Positions 1 through 8,173 of a stretch of 64,000 nucleotides of DNA are shown here, piece by piece. A program made the position numbers and the translations under genes. This DNA comes from Maribacter aquimaris (lineage in GTDB: Bacteria > Bacteroidota > Bacteroidia > Flavobacteriales > Flavobacteriaceae), in assembly GCF_014596745.1 (NCBI RefSeq), contig NZ_JABTCF010000002.1, positions 248,001 to 312,000 on the forward strand, given 5' to 3'. The notes beneath the pieces are model-generated. The model saw only the letters and a list, made by a program, of their open reading frames with translations, did not search any database and was not told where the DNA came from. The number at the start of each line of letters is the position of its first letter. The stretch's first letter is position 1.

Positions 1-1
1 C

Positions 2-295
2 AATGCCTCGGCATTGACGGTTAAGTCACCGACTATTCCAGGAGCAGGTCGTGAGCCAGCAGTAGTTGGTACGGCGTTTGCTATGAAAGTGGGTGATACG
101 TCAGATTTCATCAAAGGTGAAACCGGTGTTTATCTTATTTCAGTGACCAATAAAAAGGATGCCCCGAAATTGGATAACTATAGTACGTTTGCCAACGCGT
201 TGAAAAACTCAAATGCAGCAAGGGTAAATACAGCCGTATACAATGCGTTGAAAAATGTTTCGGACATAGAGGACAATAGGTCCATTTTCTACTAA
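2..295 (+). CDS. PpiD/SurA-like peptidyl-prolyl isomerase, C-terminal fragment
   Basis: The gene is cut by the window start, so only about 97 C-terminal residues are visible; the frame is open from base 2 and the TTG at 14 is not a true start. The end of the protein (NVSDIEDNRSIFY) and the segment with TAFAMKVGDTSDFIKGETGVYLI resemble the tail of flavobacterial PpiD/SurA-type periplasmic foldases, in which a parvulin domain precedes a helical tail. These proteins catalyse cis-trans prolyl isomerisation and chaperone outer-membrane proteins. The parvulin domain itself is outside the window, so the call rests on C-terminal similarity recalled from the family. A strong terminator follows directly. 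Confidence 0.7.
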   Translation, partial: NASALTVKSPTIPGAGREPAVVGTAFAMKVGDTSDFIKGETGVYLISVTNKKDAPKLDNYSTFANALKNSNAARVNTAVYNALKNVSDIEDNRSIFY

Positions 296-312
296 GAAAT
301 ACAGGTTTATAT

Positions 313-348
313 AAAAAAAGTCCCAACGAATTCGTTGGGACTTTTTTT
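313..348. terminator. Bidirectional Rho-independent terminator
   Basis: A perfect 22-nt palindrome (GTCCCAACGAA / TTCGTTGGGAC, 320-341) is flanked by seven A on the left and seven T on the right, so it can terminate from both strands. It serves the foldase gene on the plus strand and the GHMP kinase gene on the minus strand; the TAA stop of the latter (347-349) lies inside the T tract. Confidence 0.92.
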
Positions 349-1255
349 ATAATATCATTTCTGAATAGGGTACAATCGTATGATATCCCTTTTTGCTGAA
401 ATAGCGCATTAGGTTAGGGTCCCCAACGGCTAATATGAAGTCCCCTCCCCATGCTCCAAGGCTTTTTATGGCCCTAGGGTAATCTGGGAAAAGTTCGTGT
501 TTCACACTTGGTATTTGCAATATTCGGGAAATTACAGATTCGTGAAGATTCAAAAGGGTTTCAAAAGTCGTTATGTCGGTACACGCTACTATTTTGGAGG
601 TTAGGTCCCCGATAACCCTGACCAATTCTTTTTTATTGAACGTTTGATTTCTGTAATCCGATATGCCTTCCCTGCTGTTCTGTTTTTTATTGAGATAAAC
701 GAAGAACAGCTGCGTTTTGAAATCAGGATTGAAATCTACTTTTTCCACTATAGGGGAATCCCCGTCAAGTTGGTATGTTATGGGGGTGTCGTATTGTGCA
801 CATGCAATGTCATAACCGCTACCACCAAAAGTGTTTTTTAGTAAAGGGTAAGGATCTATATGGGCCCATTGGGCAATATTGTTGATTAAGGTCGAGGAGG
901 ACCCTAGGCCCCAGTCCTTTGGGAATGTCAGTTGGGTGGTTAGGCTAAAGCCTTTACCGGCAATTAAAAAGTCGGGGCATATATGCTTCGTTTCTACAAG
1001 GATTTCAAGTGCGGTTTTCGATATTTTGGCATCGGTCGATCCCATTTCTTCCATCGTTTCCGAATGAAATTCCGCCTTAAACCAAACTTTACCATCCTTA
1101 TCCAAACTTTTCCATGAAATGGTTTTTGTTTGGGTCGGCTCAACGGTAAGAACCTGACCATACTTGGTGGGTAGGGCCAAAGCCTTCGCCCCGTCAAGAA
1201 CGGCATATTCCCCGGTCAGCAATAATTTGCCATTACTGTAAAATTCTTGCCTCAT
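347..1255 (-). CDS. GYDIA family GHMP kinase (mevalonate-kinase-like)
   Basis: This 302-residue protein belongs to the GHMP small-molecule kinase superfamily. Visible motifs are GKLLLTGEYAVL (9-20), the phosphate-binding loop GLGSSSTLI (about 116-124) and GGSGYDIA (144-151), which names the flavobacterial family. It most likely phosphorylates mevalonate or a later mevalonate-pathway intermediate, because its start codon overlaps the stop of the HMG-CoA reductase gene by four bases (ATGA type), so the two are co-translated. The exact substrate has not been read from sequence; a phosphomevalonate kinase role is an alternative. The gene ends in a bidirectional terminator. Confidence 0.88.
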   Translation of the reverse strand: MRQEFYSNGKLLLTGEYAVLDGAKALALPTKYGQVLTVEPTQTKTISWKSLDKDGKVWFKAEFHSETMEEMGSTDAKISKTALEILVETKHICPDFLIAGKGFSLTTQLTFPKDWGLGSSSTLINNIAQWAHIDPYPLLKNTFGGSGYDIACAQYDTPITYQLDGDSPIVEKVDFNPDFKTQLFFVYLNKKQNSREGISDYRNQTFNKKELVRVIGDLTSKIVACTDITTFETLLNLHESVISRILQIPSVKHELFPDYPRAIKSLGAWGGDFILAVGDPNLMRYFSKKGYHTIVPYSEMIL

Positions 1256-2574
1256 GTATTGTTCCTTAACTTTTTGAAAGCGGCAACTACGGCGCTATGA
1301 CTGGCAGTGTGGTTTTTGAAATAATCTACGATCTTGTTTTTTTCTTGATCGGTCGCCCCAAGTTGGTTTAAAATATTCAATAAGTGCATTTTCATATGAC
1401 CCTCTTGAATGCCTGTGGTAACCAGGGAACTAACCGCTGCAAAGTTCTGTGCCAATCCGGCAACCGCGACGATTTGCATGAGTTCCTTGGCAGTGGGCTT
1501 TTGAAGTATTTCAAGTGCCAACCCTACCAAAGGATGAAGGTTGGTCAACCCACCGATAGTGCCTAAGGCCAATGGTATTTCTATCCAGAACTTAAAAACC
1601 CCGTTCTCCAGACTGGCATGGGTAAGGCTTTTGTAGGTGCCGTCTTTCGCCGCAAAGGAGTGGGCCCCTGCTTCCACGGCCCTAAAATCGTTTCCTGTGG
1701 CCAAAACCACGGCATCGATACCGTTCATAATGCCTTTATTGTGGGTAACCGCCCTGTGGGGCTCTACGTTGGCAATGTTTACGGCCCTGATCATTTTTTG
1801 GGCGAATTCCTCTGGGGATATGGTTTTGCTCAGTTGTAAGTCGTCAATAGCACAAGTCACCTCAGCCCGTACCAAGCAATTGGGGACGTAGTTCGAAAGT
1901 ATACTCATGATAATTTCAATCTGCTTTTCCGATTCGGTAAAAATCGGGGATGCCTTAGCTTGACTCGCTAAGGTGTCGGCAAATTGTTCCAAACAGGTGT
2001 TGATGAAATTGGCACCCATGGCATCCATGGTCTCAAAGGTGCAATGCAATTGGTAATAATCCTTGAGTTCGGAAGTTTTATTGCGTAGTTCGATATTGGT
2101 GATGCCCCCACCTCTTTTTTCCATATTGGATGTCAAGGTTTTGGTGTCTTCGATCAGTTTTGGTTTTACCTCATTGAAAAAGGCTTCCAAATGGGTAGGG
2201 TTCCCTGAATACATAAAATGTACTTGGCCCACTTTTTCGGTCCCGATAATCTCTGTTTTGAATCCGCCACGGTCTAGCCAAAACTTTGCAGCCTTACTAG
2301 CAGCGGCGACCACTGAGCTTTCCTCAATGGCCATGGGTATGGCGTACAGCGTGTCATTGATCAGGAAATTTGGGGCTATACCCAAGGGTAAATAATAGTT
2401 GGTAATCGTATTCTCTATGAACTCGTCGTGTAATTTTTGCAATTCTGAATCAATATTCCAGTATTGCTTCAGTAATTTTTTGGTTTTTTCAGGTTCATGT
2501 GTATATTGTTCGGCAACCCAGTCTATTTTTTGTTGTTTTGACAATTTAGAGAAGCCTAAAATAGGATCGGTCAT
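1252..2574 (-). CDS. Hydroxymethylglutaryl-CoA reductase, class II
   Basis: The 440-residue protein matches class II (degradative-type) HMG-CoA reductases, which interconvert HMG-CoA and mevalonate. Catalytic residues are identifiable by motif and spacing as Glu84 (PMAIEESSVVAAAS), Lys280 (HNKGIMNGIDA), Asp296 (ATGNDFRA) and His393 (EGHMKMH); the K-to-D and D-to-H distances match the Pseudomonas mevalonii enzyme closely. DAMGANFIN (184-192) is also conserved. Flavobacteria use the mevalonate route for isoprenoids, so here the enzyme should run in the biosynthetic direction. It is the first gene of a two-gene operon with the GHMP kinase. Confidence 0.95.
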   Translation of the reverse strand: MTDPILGFSKLSKQQKIDWVAEQYTHEPEKTKKLLKQYWNIDSELQKLHDEFIENTITNYYLPLGIAPNFLINDTLYAIPMAIEESSVVAAASKAAKFWLDRGGFKTEIIGTEKVGQVHFMYSGNPTHLEAFFNEVKPKLIEDTKTLTSNMEKRGGGITNIELRNKTSELKDYYQLHCTFETMDAMGANFINTCLEQFADTLASQAKASPIFTESEKQIEIIMSILSNYVPNCLVRAEVTCAIDDLQLSKTISPEEFAQKMIRAVNIANVEPHRAVTHNKGIMNGIDAVVLATGNDFRAVEAGAHSFAAKDGTYKSLTHASLENGVFKFWIEIPLALGTIGGLTNLHPLVGLALEILQKPTAKELMQIVAVAGLAQNFAAVSSLVTTGIQEGHMKMHLLNILNQLGATDQEKNKIVDYFKNHTASHSAVVAAFKKLRNNT

Positions 2575-2712
2575 GGTTAATTGGGTTTGTGGCTGTAAAG
2601 ATAGTCATTACACGGGTATTCATCGGATTCCTAAGAACCCCGAAAACCCGTAGCTTTTTGGCCTTAAAGTTTAATTAATTGTAAAATAATCACTAAACTT
2701 GACTGAATTTAA

Positions 2713-4899
2713 ATGGATATATTTACAAATATGAATAAACGCCATATGCTCTTGCTTTTAATGGTTGGTTTTGTGACCATTACATTTGGGCAAGGGAAGA
2801 AGAAAATCACCATTGAAGAAATTTATAGAGGGGCTTTTAGAACCAGTAGTATGGAAGAGCTCCGATCTATGGAAAACGGAGCGCAGTACACCTTACTGGA
2901 TTATGATCGATCTAGCAACGCTACGCGTATTGATAAATATGATTACCAGACCTTGGAAAAGGTTGAAACAATCGTAAGTTCTTCCGAAAGTGACCATGTC
3001 CCCGGTTTTAGCTCCTATGCTTTTAGTAAGGATGAAAAGAAGGTCCTATTGGCTACGGAACTCGAATCAATCTATAGGCGCTCTACCTTGGGTATATATT
3101 TTGTGTATGATATTGGTTCGAAGACTATAGTCAAGGTGTCGAACGCGAAAATCCAAGAACCGTTGCTTTCACCTGATGGCAGTAAAGTGGCCTATGTCAT
3201 GGCTAACAATATTTATATTTTTGATATAGCTGGCGGAACGACAAAACAAATCACTCAGGATGGCGTATTAAACAAAGTCATCAATGGCGTTACCGATTGG
3301 GTCTATGAAGAGGAATTTGCTTTTGTCAGGGCTTTTGCTTGGAATTCAAACGGTACTAAAATCGCATTTCTTCGCTTTGATGAGACTGATGTTCCTGAGT
3401 TTTCTATGGATGTATATGGACAGGACCTCTATCAGCAACAGTATGTCTTTAAATATCCTAAGGCAGGGGAGAACAATGCATTGGTTTCCCTACATATGTA
3501 CGATGTGAAATCTGGAAATACCTCTAAGGTCGATTTGGACGACCCGTATTATATTCCACGTATCAAATGGATGAACAATGCCGATGATTTAAGTGTAACC
3601 ACACTCAACCGTCATCAAGATCATTTGAAATTATATGCGGTGAATGCTAAGGATAATTCCGTTAATGTGCTTTTAGAGGAAAAGGACAAAGCCTATGTCG
3701 ATATCAATGATAATCTGACTTTTTTGGCCGATGATAGTTTTATCTGGACCAGTGAGCGGGATGGGTATAATCATTTGTACCTCTATGCTTCAGACGGTAA
3801 ACTGATGAATCAAATAACCAAAGGGGATTGGGAAGTGACCGATTACTATGGGTATGACCAGAATGAGGATAAGATCTATTACCAGTCCACAGAGAATGGA
3901 TCGATCAACCGGGGGGTATATAGTATTGGGAGCAATGGGAAAAAGAAAAAAGCACTGGCAGTGGAAACAGGAACGAATGCGGCATCCTTCAGTGCGGATT
4001 TCTCATATTTTATAAATACCTATTCCAGTGCGACAACGCCTTACCGATTTACCCTGCACAAGGCACTGACCGGTGATAAGTTGAAGGATATAAAGGACAA
4101 TCAGGTGCTTGCGGATATGCTCAAAGGGTATGATGCTTCCCCTAAGGAATTTTCAACCTTGACCATCAATGGCAATGATTTGAATATGTATATGATCAAA
4201 CCGTCGGATTTTGATGCTTCAAAAGAATATCCTTTATTGATGTACCAATATAGTGGTCCAGGCTCCCAAACGGTGGCCAATCGCTGGGGTGGTGCAAATG
4301 ATTATTGGCATCAAATGTTGGCTTCCGAAGGGTATATTATTGCCTGCGTCGATGGTAGGGGAACAGGTTTTAAAGGAAAGGATTTTAAGAAAGTCACCCA
4401 AAAAGAGCTAGGAAAATATGAGGTCGAGGATCAAATCGAGGCGGCTAAAAAACTTAGTGCACTATCTTATATCGATGAAGATCGTACAGGAATTTGGGGA
4501 TGGAGTTATGGAGGCTTTATGTCTACCAATTGTATTTTAAAGGGCAATGATGTCTTCGAGACGGCTATTGCCGTGGCTCCTGTTACGTCATGGCGGTTTT
4601 ATGATACCATTTATACAGAACGTTATATGCAGACTCCACAAGAGAATGCAAGCGGCTATGATGACAACTCTCCGTTCAACTATCCCGAATTATTAAAAGG
4701 TAACTTTCTTTTGGTACATGGCTCAGGGGATGATAACGTGCATGTGCAGAATACCATGCGAATGGTTGAAGCCTTGGTTCAAGCGAACAAACAGTTCGAT
4801 TGGGCGATTTACCCCGATAAAAACCATGGGATATATGGTGGGTATACCCGAATTCATCTATTTACAAAAATGACCAATTTCATTAAAGAAAATCTATAA
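2713..4899 (+). CDS. Dipeptidyl peptidase IV (S9 family peptidase)
   Basis: A 728-residue secreted prolyl dipeptidyl peptidase: an N-terminal eight-bladed beta-propeller (about 50-480) and a C-terminal alpha/beta hydrolase. The catalytic triad is Ser598 (GWSYGGF), Asp673 (HGSGDDNVH) and His705 (DKNHGIYGG), with the same Asp-His spacing as human DPP4; the double-Glu motif that holds the substrate N-terminus is DWVYEEEF (195-202). The protein removes X-Pro dipeptides from the periplasmic or surface face. The second ATG at 2731 gives a better signal peptide (MNKRHMLLLLMVGF) and may be the true start. Two peptide transporter genes follow 15 bases later, fitting a peptide-scavenging operon. Confidence 0.94.
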   Translation: MDIFTNMNKRHMLLLLMVGFVTITFGQGKKKITIEEIYRGAFRTSSMEELRSMENGAQYTLLDYDRSSNATRIDKYDYQTLEKVETIVSSSESDHVPGFSSYAFSKDEKKVLLATELESIYRRSTLGIYFVYDIGSKTIVKVSNAKIQEPLLSPDGSKVAYVMANNIYIFDIAGGTTKQITQDGVLNKVINGVTDWVYEEEFAFVRAFAWNSNGTKIAFLRFDETDVPEFSMDVYGQDLYQQQYVFKYPKAGENNALVSLHMYDVKSGNTSKVDLDDPYYIPRIKWMNNADDLSVTTLNRHQDHLKLYAVNAKDNSVNVLLEEKDKAYVDINDNLTFLADDSFIWTSERDGYNHLYLYASDGKLMNQITKGDWEVTDYYGYDQNEDKIYYQSTENGSINRGVYSIGSNGKKKKALAVETGTNAASFSADFSYFINTYSSATTPYRFTLHKALTGDKLKDIKDNQVLADMLKGYDASPKEFSTLTINGNDLNMYMIKPSDFDASKEYPLLMYQYSGPGSQTVANRWGGANDYWHQMLASEGYIIACVDGRGTGFKGKDFKKVTQKELGKYEVEDQIEAAKKLSALSYIDEDRTGIWGWSYGGFMSTNCILKGNDVFETAIAVAPVTSWRFYDTIYTERYMQTPQENASGYDDNSPFNYPELLKGNFLLVHGSGDDNVHVQNTMRMVEALVQANKQFDWAIYPDKNHGIYGGYTRIHLFTKMTNFIKENL

Positions 4900-4914
4900 C
4901 CAAATCAAAGATAT

Positions 4915-6282
4915 ATGGCAGTAATTGATAAACCAGCACATCAGAAGGAACTTTTTGGCCATCCAGTAGGGCTATATGTATTATTTTTCACTGAAATGTG
5001 GGAGCGATTCTCTTACTATGGTATGCGTGCCATATTGGTACTTTATTTGGTGACCCAGACAGCGGGTGATAATCCAGGATTGGGTTGGTCAAACAAGGAA
5101 GCCTTGGTGCTGTATGGCTGGTACACCATGCTGGTTTATGTTGCCTCGATACCCGGGGGTATCATTGCTGATAGACTGCTTGGTCAAAAAAAGGCGGTGA
5201 TTATAGGGGCTATTTTACTTGTTATAGGCCATAGTGTTTTGGCTATAGAACAAATGTGGGCGTTTTATACCGGTCTTGGTTTTATTATCGCGGGAGTAGG
5301 AATGTTGAAACCCAATATTTCCACAATGGTCGGTGGTCTTTATAAAAAAGGGGATATCCGTAGGGATAAAGGATTTACCATTTTCTATATCGGTATTAAT
5401 GTCGGCGCATTTCTATCCAGTTTGATTGTCGGATATGTTGGAGAGGTTTATGGATGGCATTATGGTTTTGGGCTGGCTGGTATTTGTATGCTATTTGGAC
5501 TTGTTCAGTTTATATATGGTCAACGGTTTCTTAAAGGTGTCGGTGGTTACTTGGGGCAATCCGAGAATCAGGAAGATCGGGATGCACTGAAAAGACCCTT
5601 GACCAAGATTGAAAGGGATAGGGTTATCGTTTTGATTCTTTCCTTTTTAATGGTTATTGTTTTCTTTGGTGCTTTTGAACAAGCAGGTGGACTAATGAAC
5701 ATCTATGCCAAGGATTATACCAATAGGATGTTATTTGGATGGGAAATACCTGCTTCATGGTTTCAATCTTTGAATGCCTTTTTTATAATCACCTTGGGTA
5801 CAGTCGTTGCGGGGTATTGGGCCAACCGTAAATTAAAGGGGAAAGAGGCTTCCTCACTTTTTAAAATGATCATGGGACTCATTATTATGGGTACGGGATT
5901 TTTATTTATGACCGCGGCTACGGCCGAATACCAAGGTTCGGGCTCATCGGCCATGTATTGGTTGGTTTTGGCATATCTTTTCCATACCGTTGGGGAATTG
6001 AGTCTTTCTCCGGTATCCCTGTCCTTTGTCACAAAATTGGCACCCGCCAAGTACGCATCCTTGATGATGGGGCTGTATTTTGCTACTACTGGACTAGGTA
6101 ATAAGGTGGCTGGTCTTTTAGGGGAATCGGCATCTGAGTTTGGTGAGTATACCGTTTTTACGGGTATCGCTATTTTCTGTATTCTATTTGGACTTCTGAT
6201 TTTAATATTCATTAAGAAATTAAAGGTCTTGACCCATGGCGCCGAGGACAATGAACATATAATAACCGCGGAAGAGGCTTAA
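4915..6282 (+). CDS. POT/PTR family peptide MFS transporter
   Basis: A 455-residue inner-membrane proton-coupled oligopeptide symporter with about 12-14 hydrophobic segments. The family signature ExxER (TEMWERFSYYG, Glu27-Arg31) is on the first helix, and FYIGINVGAFLSSLIVGY is the PTR2 signature on helix five. It imports di- and tripeptides using the proton gradient. It begins 15 bases after the dipeptidyl peptidase gene and precedes a paralogue, so dipeptides released by the peptidase are the likely substrate. It is shorter than its downstream paralogue because it lacks the large central insertion. Confidence 0.94.
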   Translation: MAVIDKPAHQKELFGHPVGLYVLFFTEMWERFSYYGMRAILVLYLVTQTAGDNPGLGWSNKEALVLYGWYTMLVYVASIPGGIIADRLLGQKKAVIIGAILLVIGHSVLAIEQMWAFYTGLGFIIAGVGMLKPNISTMVGGLYKKGDIRRDKGFTIFYIGINVGAFLSSLIVGYVGEVYGWHYGFGLAGICMLFGLVQFIYGQRFLKGVGGYLGQSENQEDRDALKRPLTKIERDRVIVLILSFLMVIVFFGAFEQAGGLMNIYAKDYTNRMLFGWEIPASWFQSLNAFFIITLGTVVAGYWANRKLKGKEASSLFKMIMGLIIMGTGFLFMTAATAEYQGSGSSAMYWLVLAYLFHTVGELSLSPVSLSFVTKLAPAKYASLMMGLYFATTGLGNKVAGLLGESASEFGEYTVFTGIAIFCILFGLLILIFIKKLKVLTHGAEDNEHIITAEEA

Positions 6283-6374
6283 AGTGCAGACCTGGAAGAT
6301 GGTAATAAGATGTGTTGTTTGCCAATGGTCTTTTATTATAGTAACAGCAAGGATAACTATATCGTAAATATGAA

Positions 6375-8171
6375 ATGATGAAATCAATGGACACCGATAT
6401 TGAAAATTTATTCAAGGATAAGGTTCTTGGGCATCCTGCAGGATTGTTCGTTCTTTTTTTTACTGAAATGTGGGAGCGTTTTTCATTCTATGGAATGCGT
6501 ATTTTGTTAGTGTTGTTTCTTACAGCCCCCATCGTTAGTGATAATCCCGGATGGGAATGGCCTCGGGAGCATGCCTTGGCACTGATAGGTACCTATGCTT
6601 CCTTGTTATATTTGACACCCATTGTTGGAGGTTATGTAGCCGACAAACTTACCGGATATCGTATTGCCGTGGTTATCGGCTGTACGATTATGACCCTGGG
6701 ACATGCCTCCATGGCCTTGGAAACAACCGCGACTTTTTATTTGGGTCTGGCCTTATTGATTATTGGTACAGGGTTTTTTAAACCGAACATTACGTCTATT
6801 ATCTCTGAAATGTACAAGGGGAAGGAATCCAAGAAAGATGGGGCCTATACGATTTTCTATATGGGGGTTAATGCAGGTGCTTTTTTCGGAATGATGCTTT
6901 GTGGTTATTTGGCTGAGAACATTGGATGGTCTTGGGGCTTTGGCCTTGCGGGTATATTCATGTTTTTCGGTATGCTCCAGTTTCTATTGGCAAAAGATCT
7001 ATTCGGTAACGTTGGTGCCAAACCTTCAAAAAAATATGAGGTTGAACTTCCACAGAATATCAACGAGGAAAGTCCGGCTTTGGCAGTGGAAGATAGTGTC
7101 GACGAAAAATTGAATCCGTTCACTCTCTTTGATTATATATTAATCGGGGTATCCGCTATTGGTGGATTATTGTATTTGTTCAATGACCCATTGGCCAAAA
7201 TCGAGGATATAAATTTGATTCCATTCACCATGGGAGGATTGGACGGGTCTTCTGTTGTTATTTTGACCGCCCTTGTGCTGTTTTTGGTACTCTTGGTTTC
7301 TCGGGTATCCAGATATATCCCCATTGTTCGGGATCGGATTATCGCAGTGGCCATATTTGGCCTGTTTACCGTTTTCTTCTTTGCTGCTTTTGAACAGTCC
7401 CTAGGGTCTATGACTTTGTTTGCAAGGGATTATACAAACCGGGACCTGGTAGGTTCTTCCGCTATGATATTCAAGGTAATCGATGGGCTATTGACGACGG
7501 TGCCCTTGATGATCATCACCTGGGTACTATTCCTGTTGTTTAAAAAGACATATTCGAGAATCGGACTTTCCAATATTATTTTAGGATTGGCCTTTGTTGG
7601 GATATGGATTTTGGTCATTTATAGATTGATGGATAAATTTTCCCAGGAAGGCCACCAAATAGATGCTTCGTGGTTCGGGATTTTAAACTCCTTTTTCATT
7701 ATAACGCTGGCGCCGATGTTTTCACGTTGGTGGGAAAGTAAGTACAACCCCAGTGCCGCTATGAAATATGGAATGGGATTGATTTTACTTGGATTGGGTT
7801 TTGGGATTTTAGCCTACGGTACCATGGGAATTCCACAAGGAGCGAAAACGGCCTCGGTAAGCATGATATTTTTAATATTGGCGTATTTGTTGCATACCAT
7901 GGGAGAGTTGTGCCTGTCCCCGGTCGGGTTATCCTATCTTAGTAAATTAGTACCGCCAAGAATGATCGGATTCATGTTCGGTATTTGGTATTTGGCCATT
8001 GCCATTGGGCAAAAAGCAGCAGGGACCATGGGAGGTATGATCGATAAGATTTCGGAAGAATACTCCCTGAGTATTTTCTTTTTGATATTTACCCTTGTTC
8101 CTATCGGGGTCGGATTTATATCCATCTTATTGAATCCAGTGCTTAAAAGGTTGATGCACGGCGTACGCTGA
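6375..8171 (+). CDS. POT/PTR family peptide MFS transporter, long form
   Basis: The 598-residue paralogue of the preceding transporter. ExxER is present (TEMWERFSFYG, Glu31-Arg35) and FYMGVNAGAFFGMM is the PTR2 signature. A hydrophilic loop rich in acidic residues (about 222-250) and extra hydrophobic segments before the second half account for the added length, as in other bacteroidotal POT proteins with two inserted helices. Several ATG codons are possible (6375, 6378, 6387) and no ribosome-binding site decides between them. It probably shares the upstream operon and ends only two bases from the convergent comEC stop. Confidence 0.93.
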   Translation: MMKSMDTDIENLFKDKVLGHPAGLFVLFFTEMWERFSFYGMRILLVLFLTAPIVSDNPGWEWPREHALALIGTYASLLYLTPIVGGYVADKLTGYRIAVVIGCTIMTLGHASMALETTATFYLGLALLIIGTGFFKPNITSIISEMYKGKESKKDGAYTIFYMGVNAGAFFGMMLCGYLAENIGWSWGFGLAGIFMFFGMLQFLLAKDLFGNVGAKPSKKYEVELPQNINEESPALAVEDSVDEKLNPFTLFDYILIGVSAIGGLLYLFNDPLAKIEDINLIPFTMGGLDGSSVVILTALVLFLVLLVSRVSRYIPIVRDRIIAVAIFGLFTVFFFAAFEQSLGSMTLFARDYTNRDLVGSSAMIFKVIDGLLTTVPLMIITWVLFLLFKKTYSRIGLSNIILGLAFVGIWILVIYRLMDKFSQEGHQIDASWFGILNSFFIITLAPMFSRWWESKYNPSAAMKYGMGLILLGLGFGILAYGTMGIPQGAKTASVSMIFLILAYLLHTMGELCLSPVGLSYLSKLVPPRMIGFMFGIWYLAIAIGQKAAGTMGGMIDKISEEYSLSIFFLIFTLVPIGVGFISILLNPVLKRLMHGVR

Positions 8172-8173
8172 TT

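Noticed and set aside
5763-6251. 162-codon minus-strand open frame
   Set aside because: It is antisense to the C-terminal half of the first POT transporter, whose membrane helices and PTR2 signatures are unmistakable.
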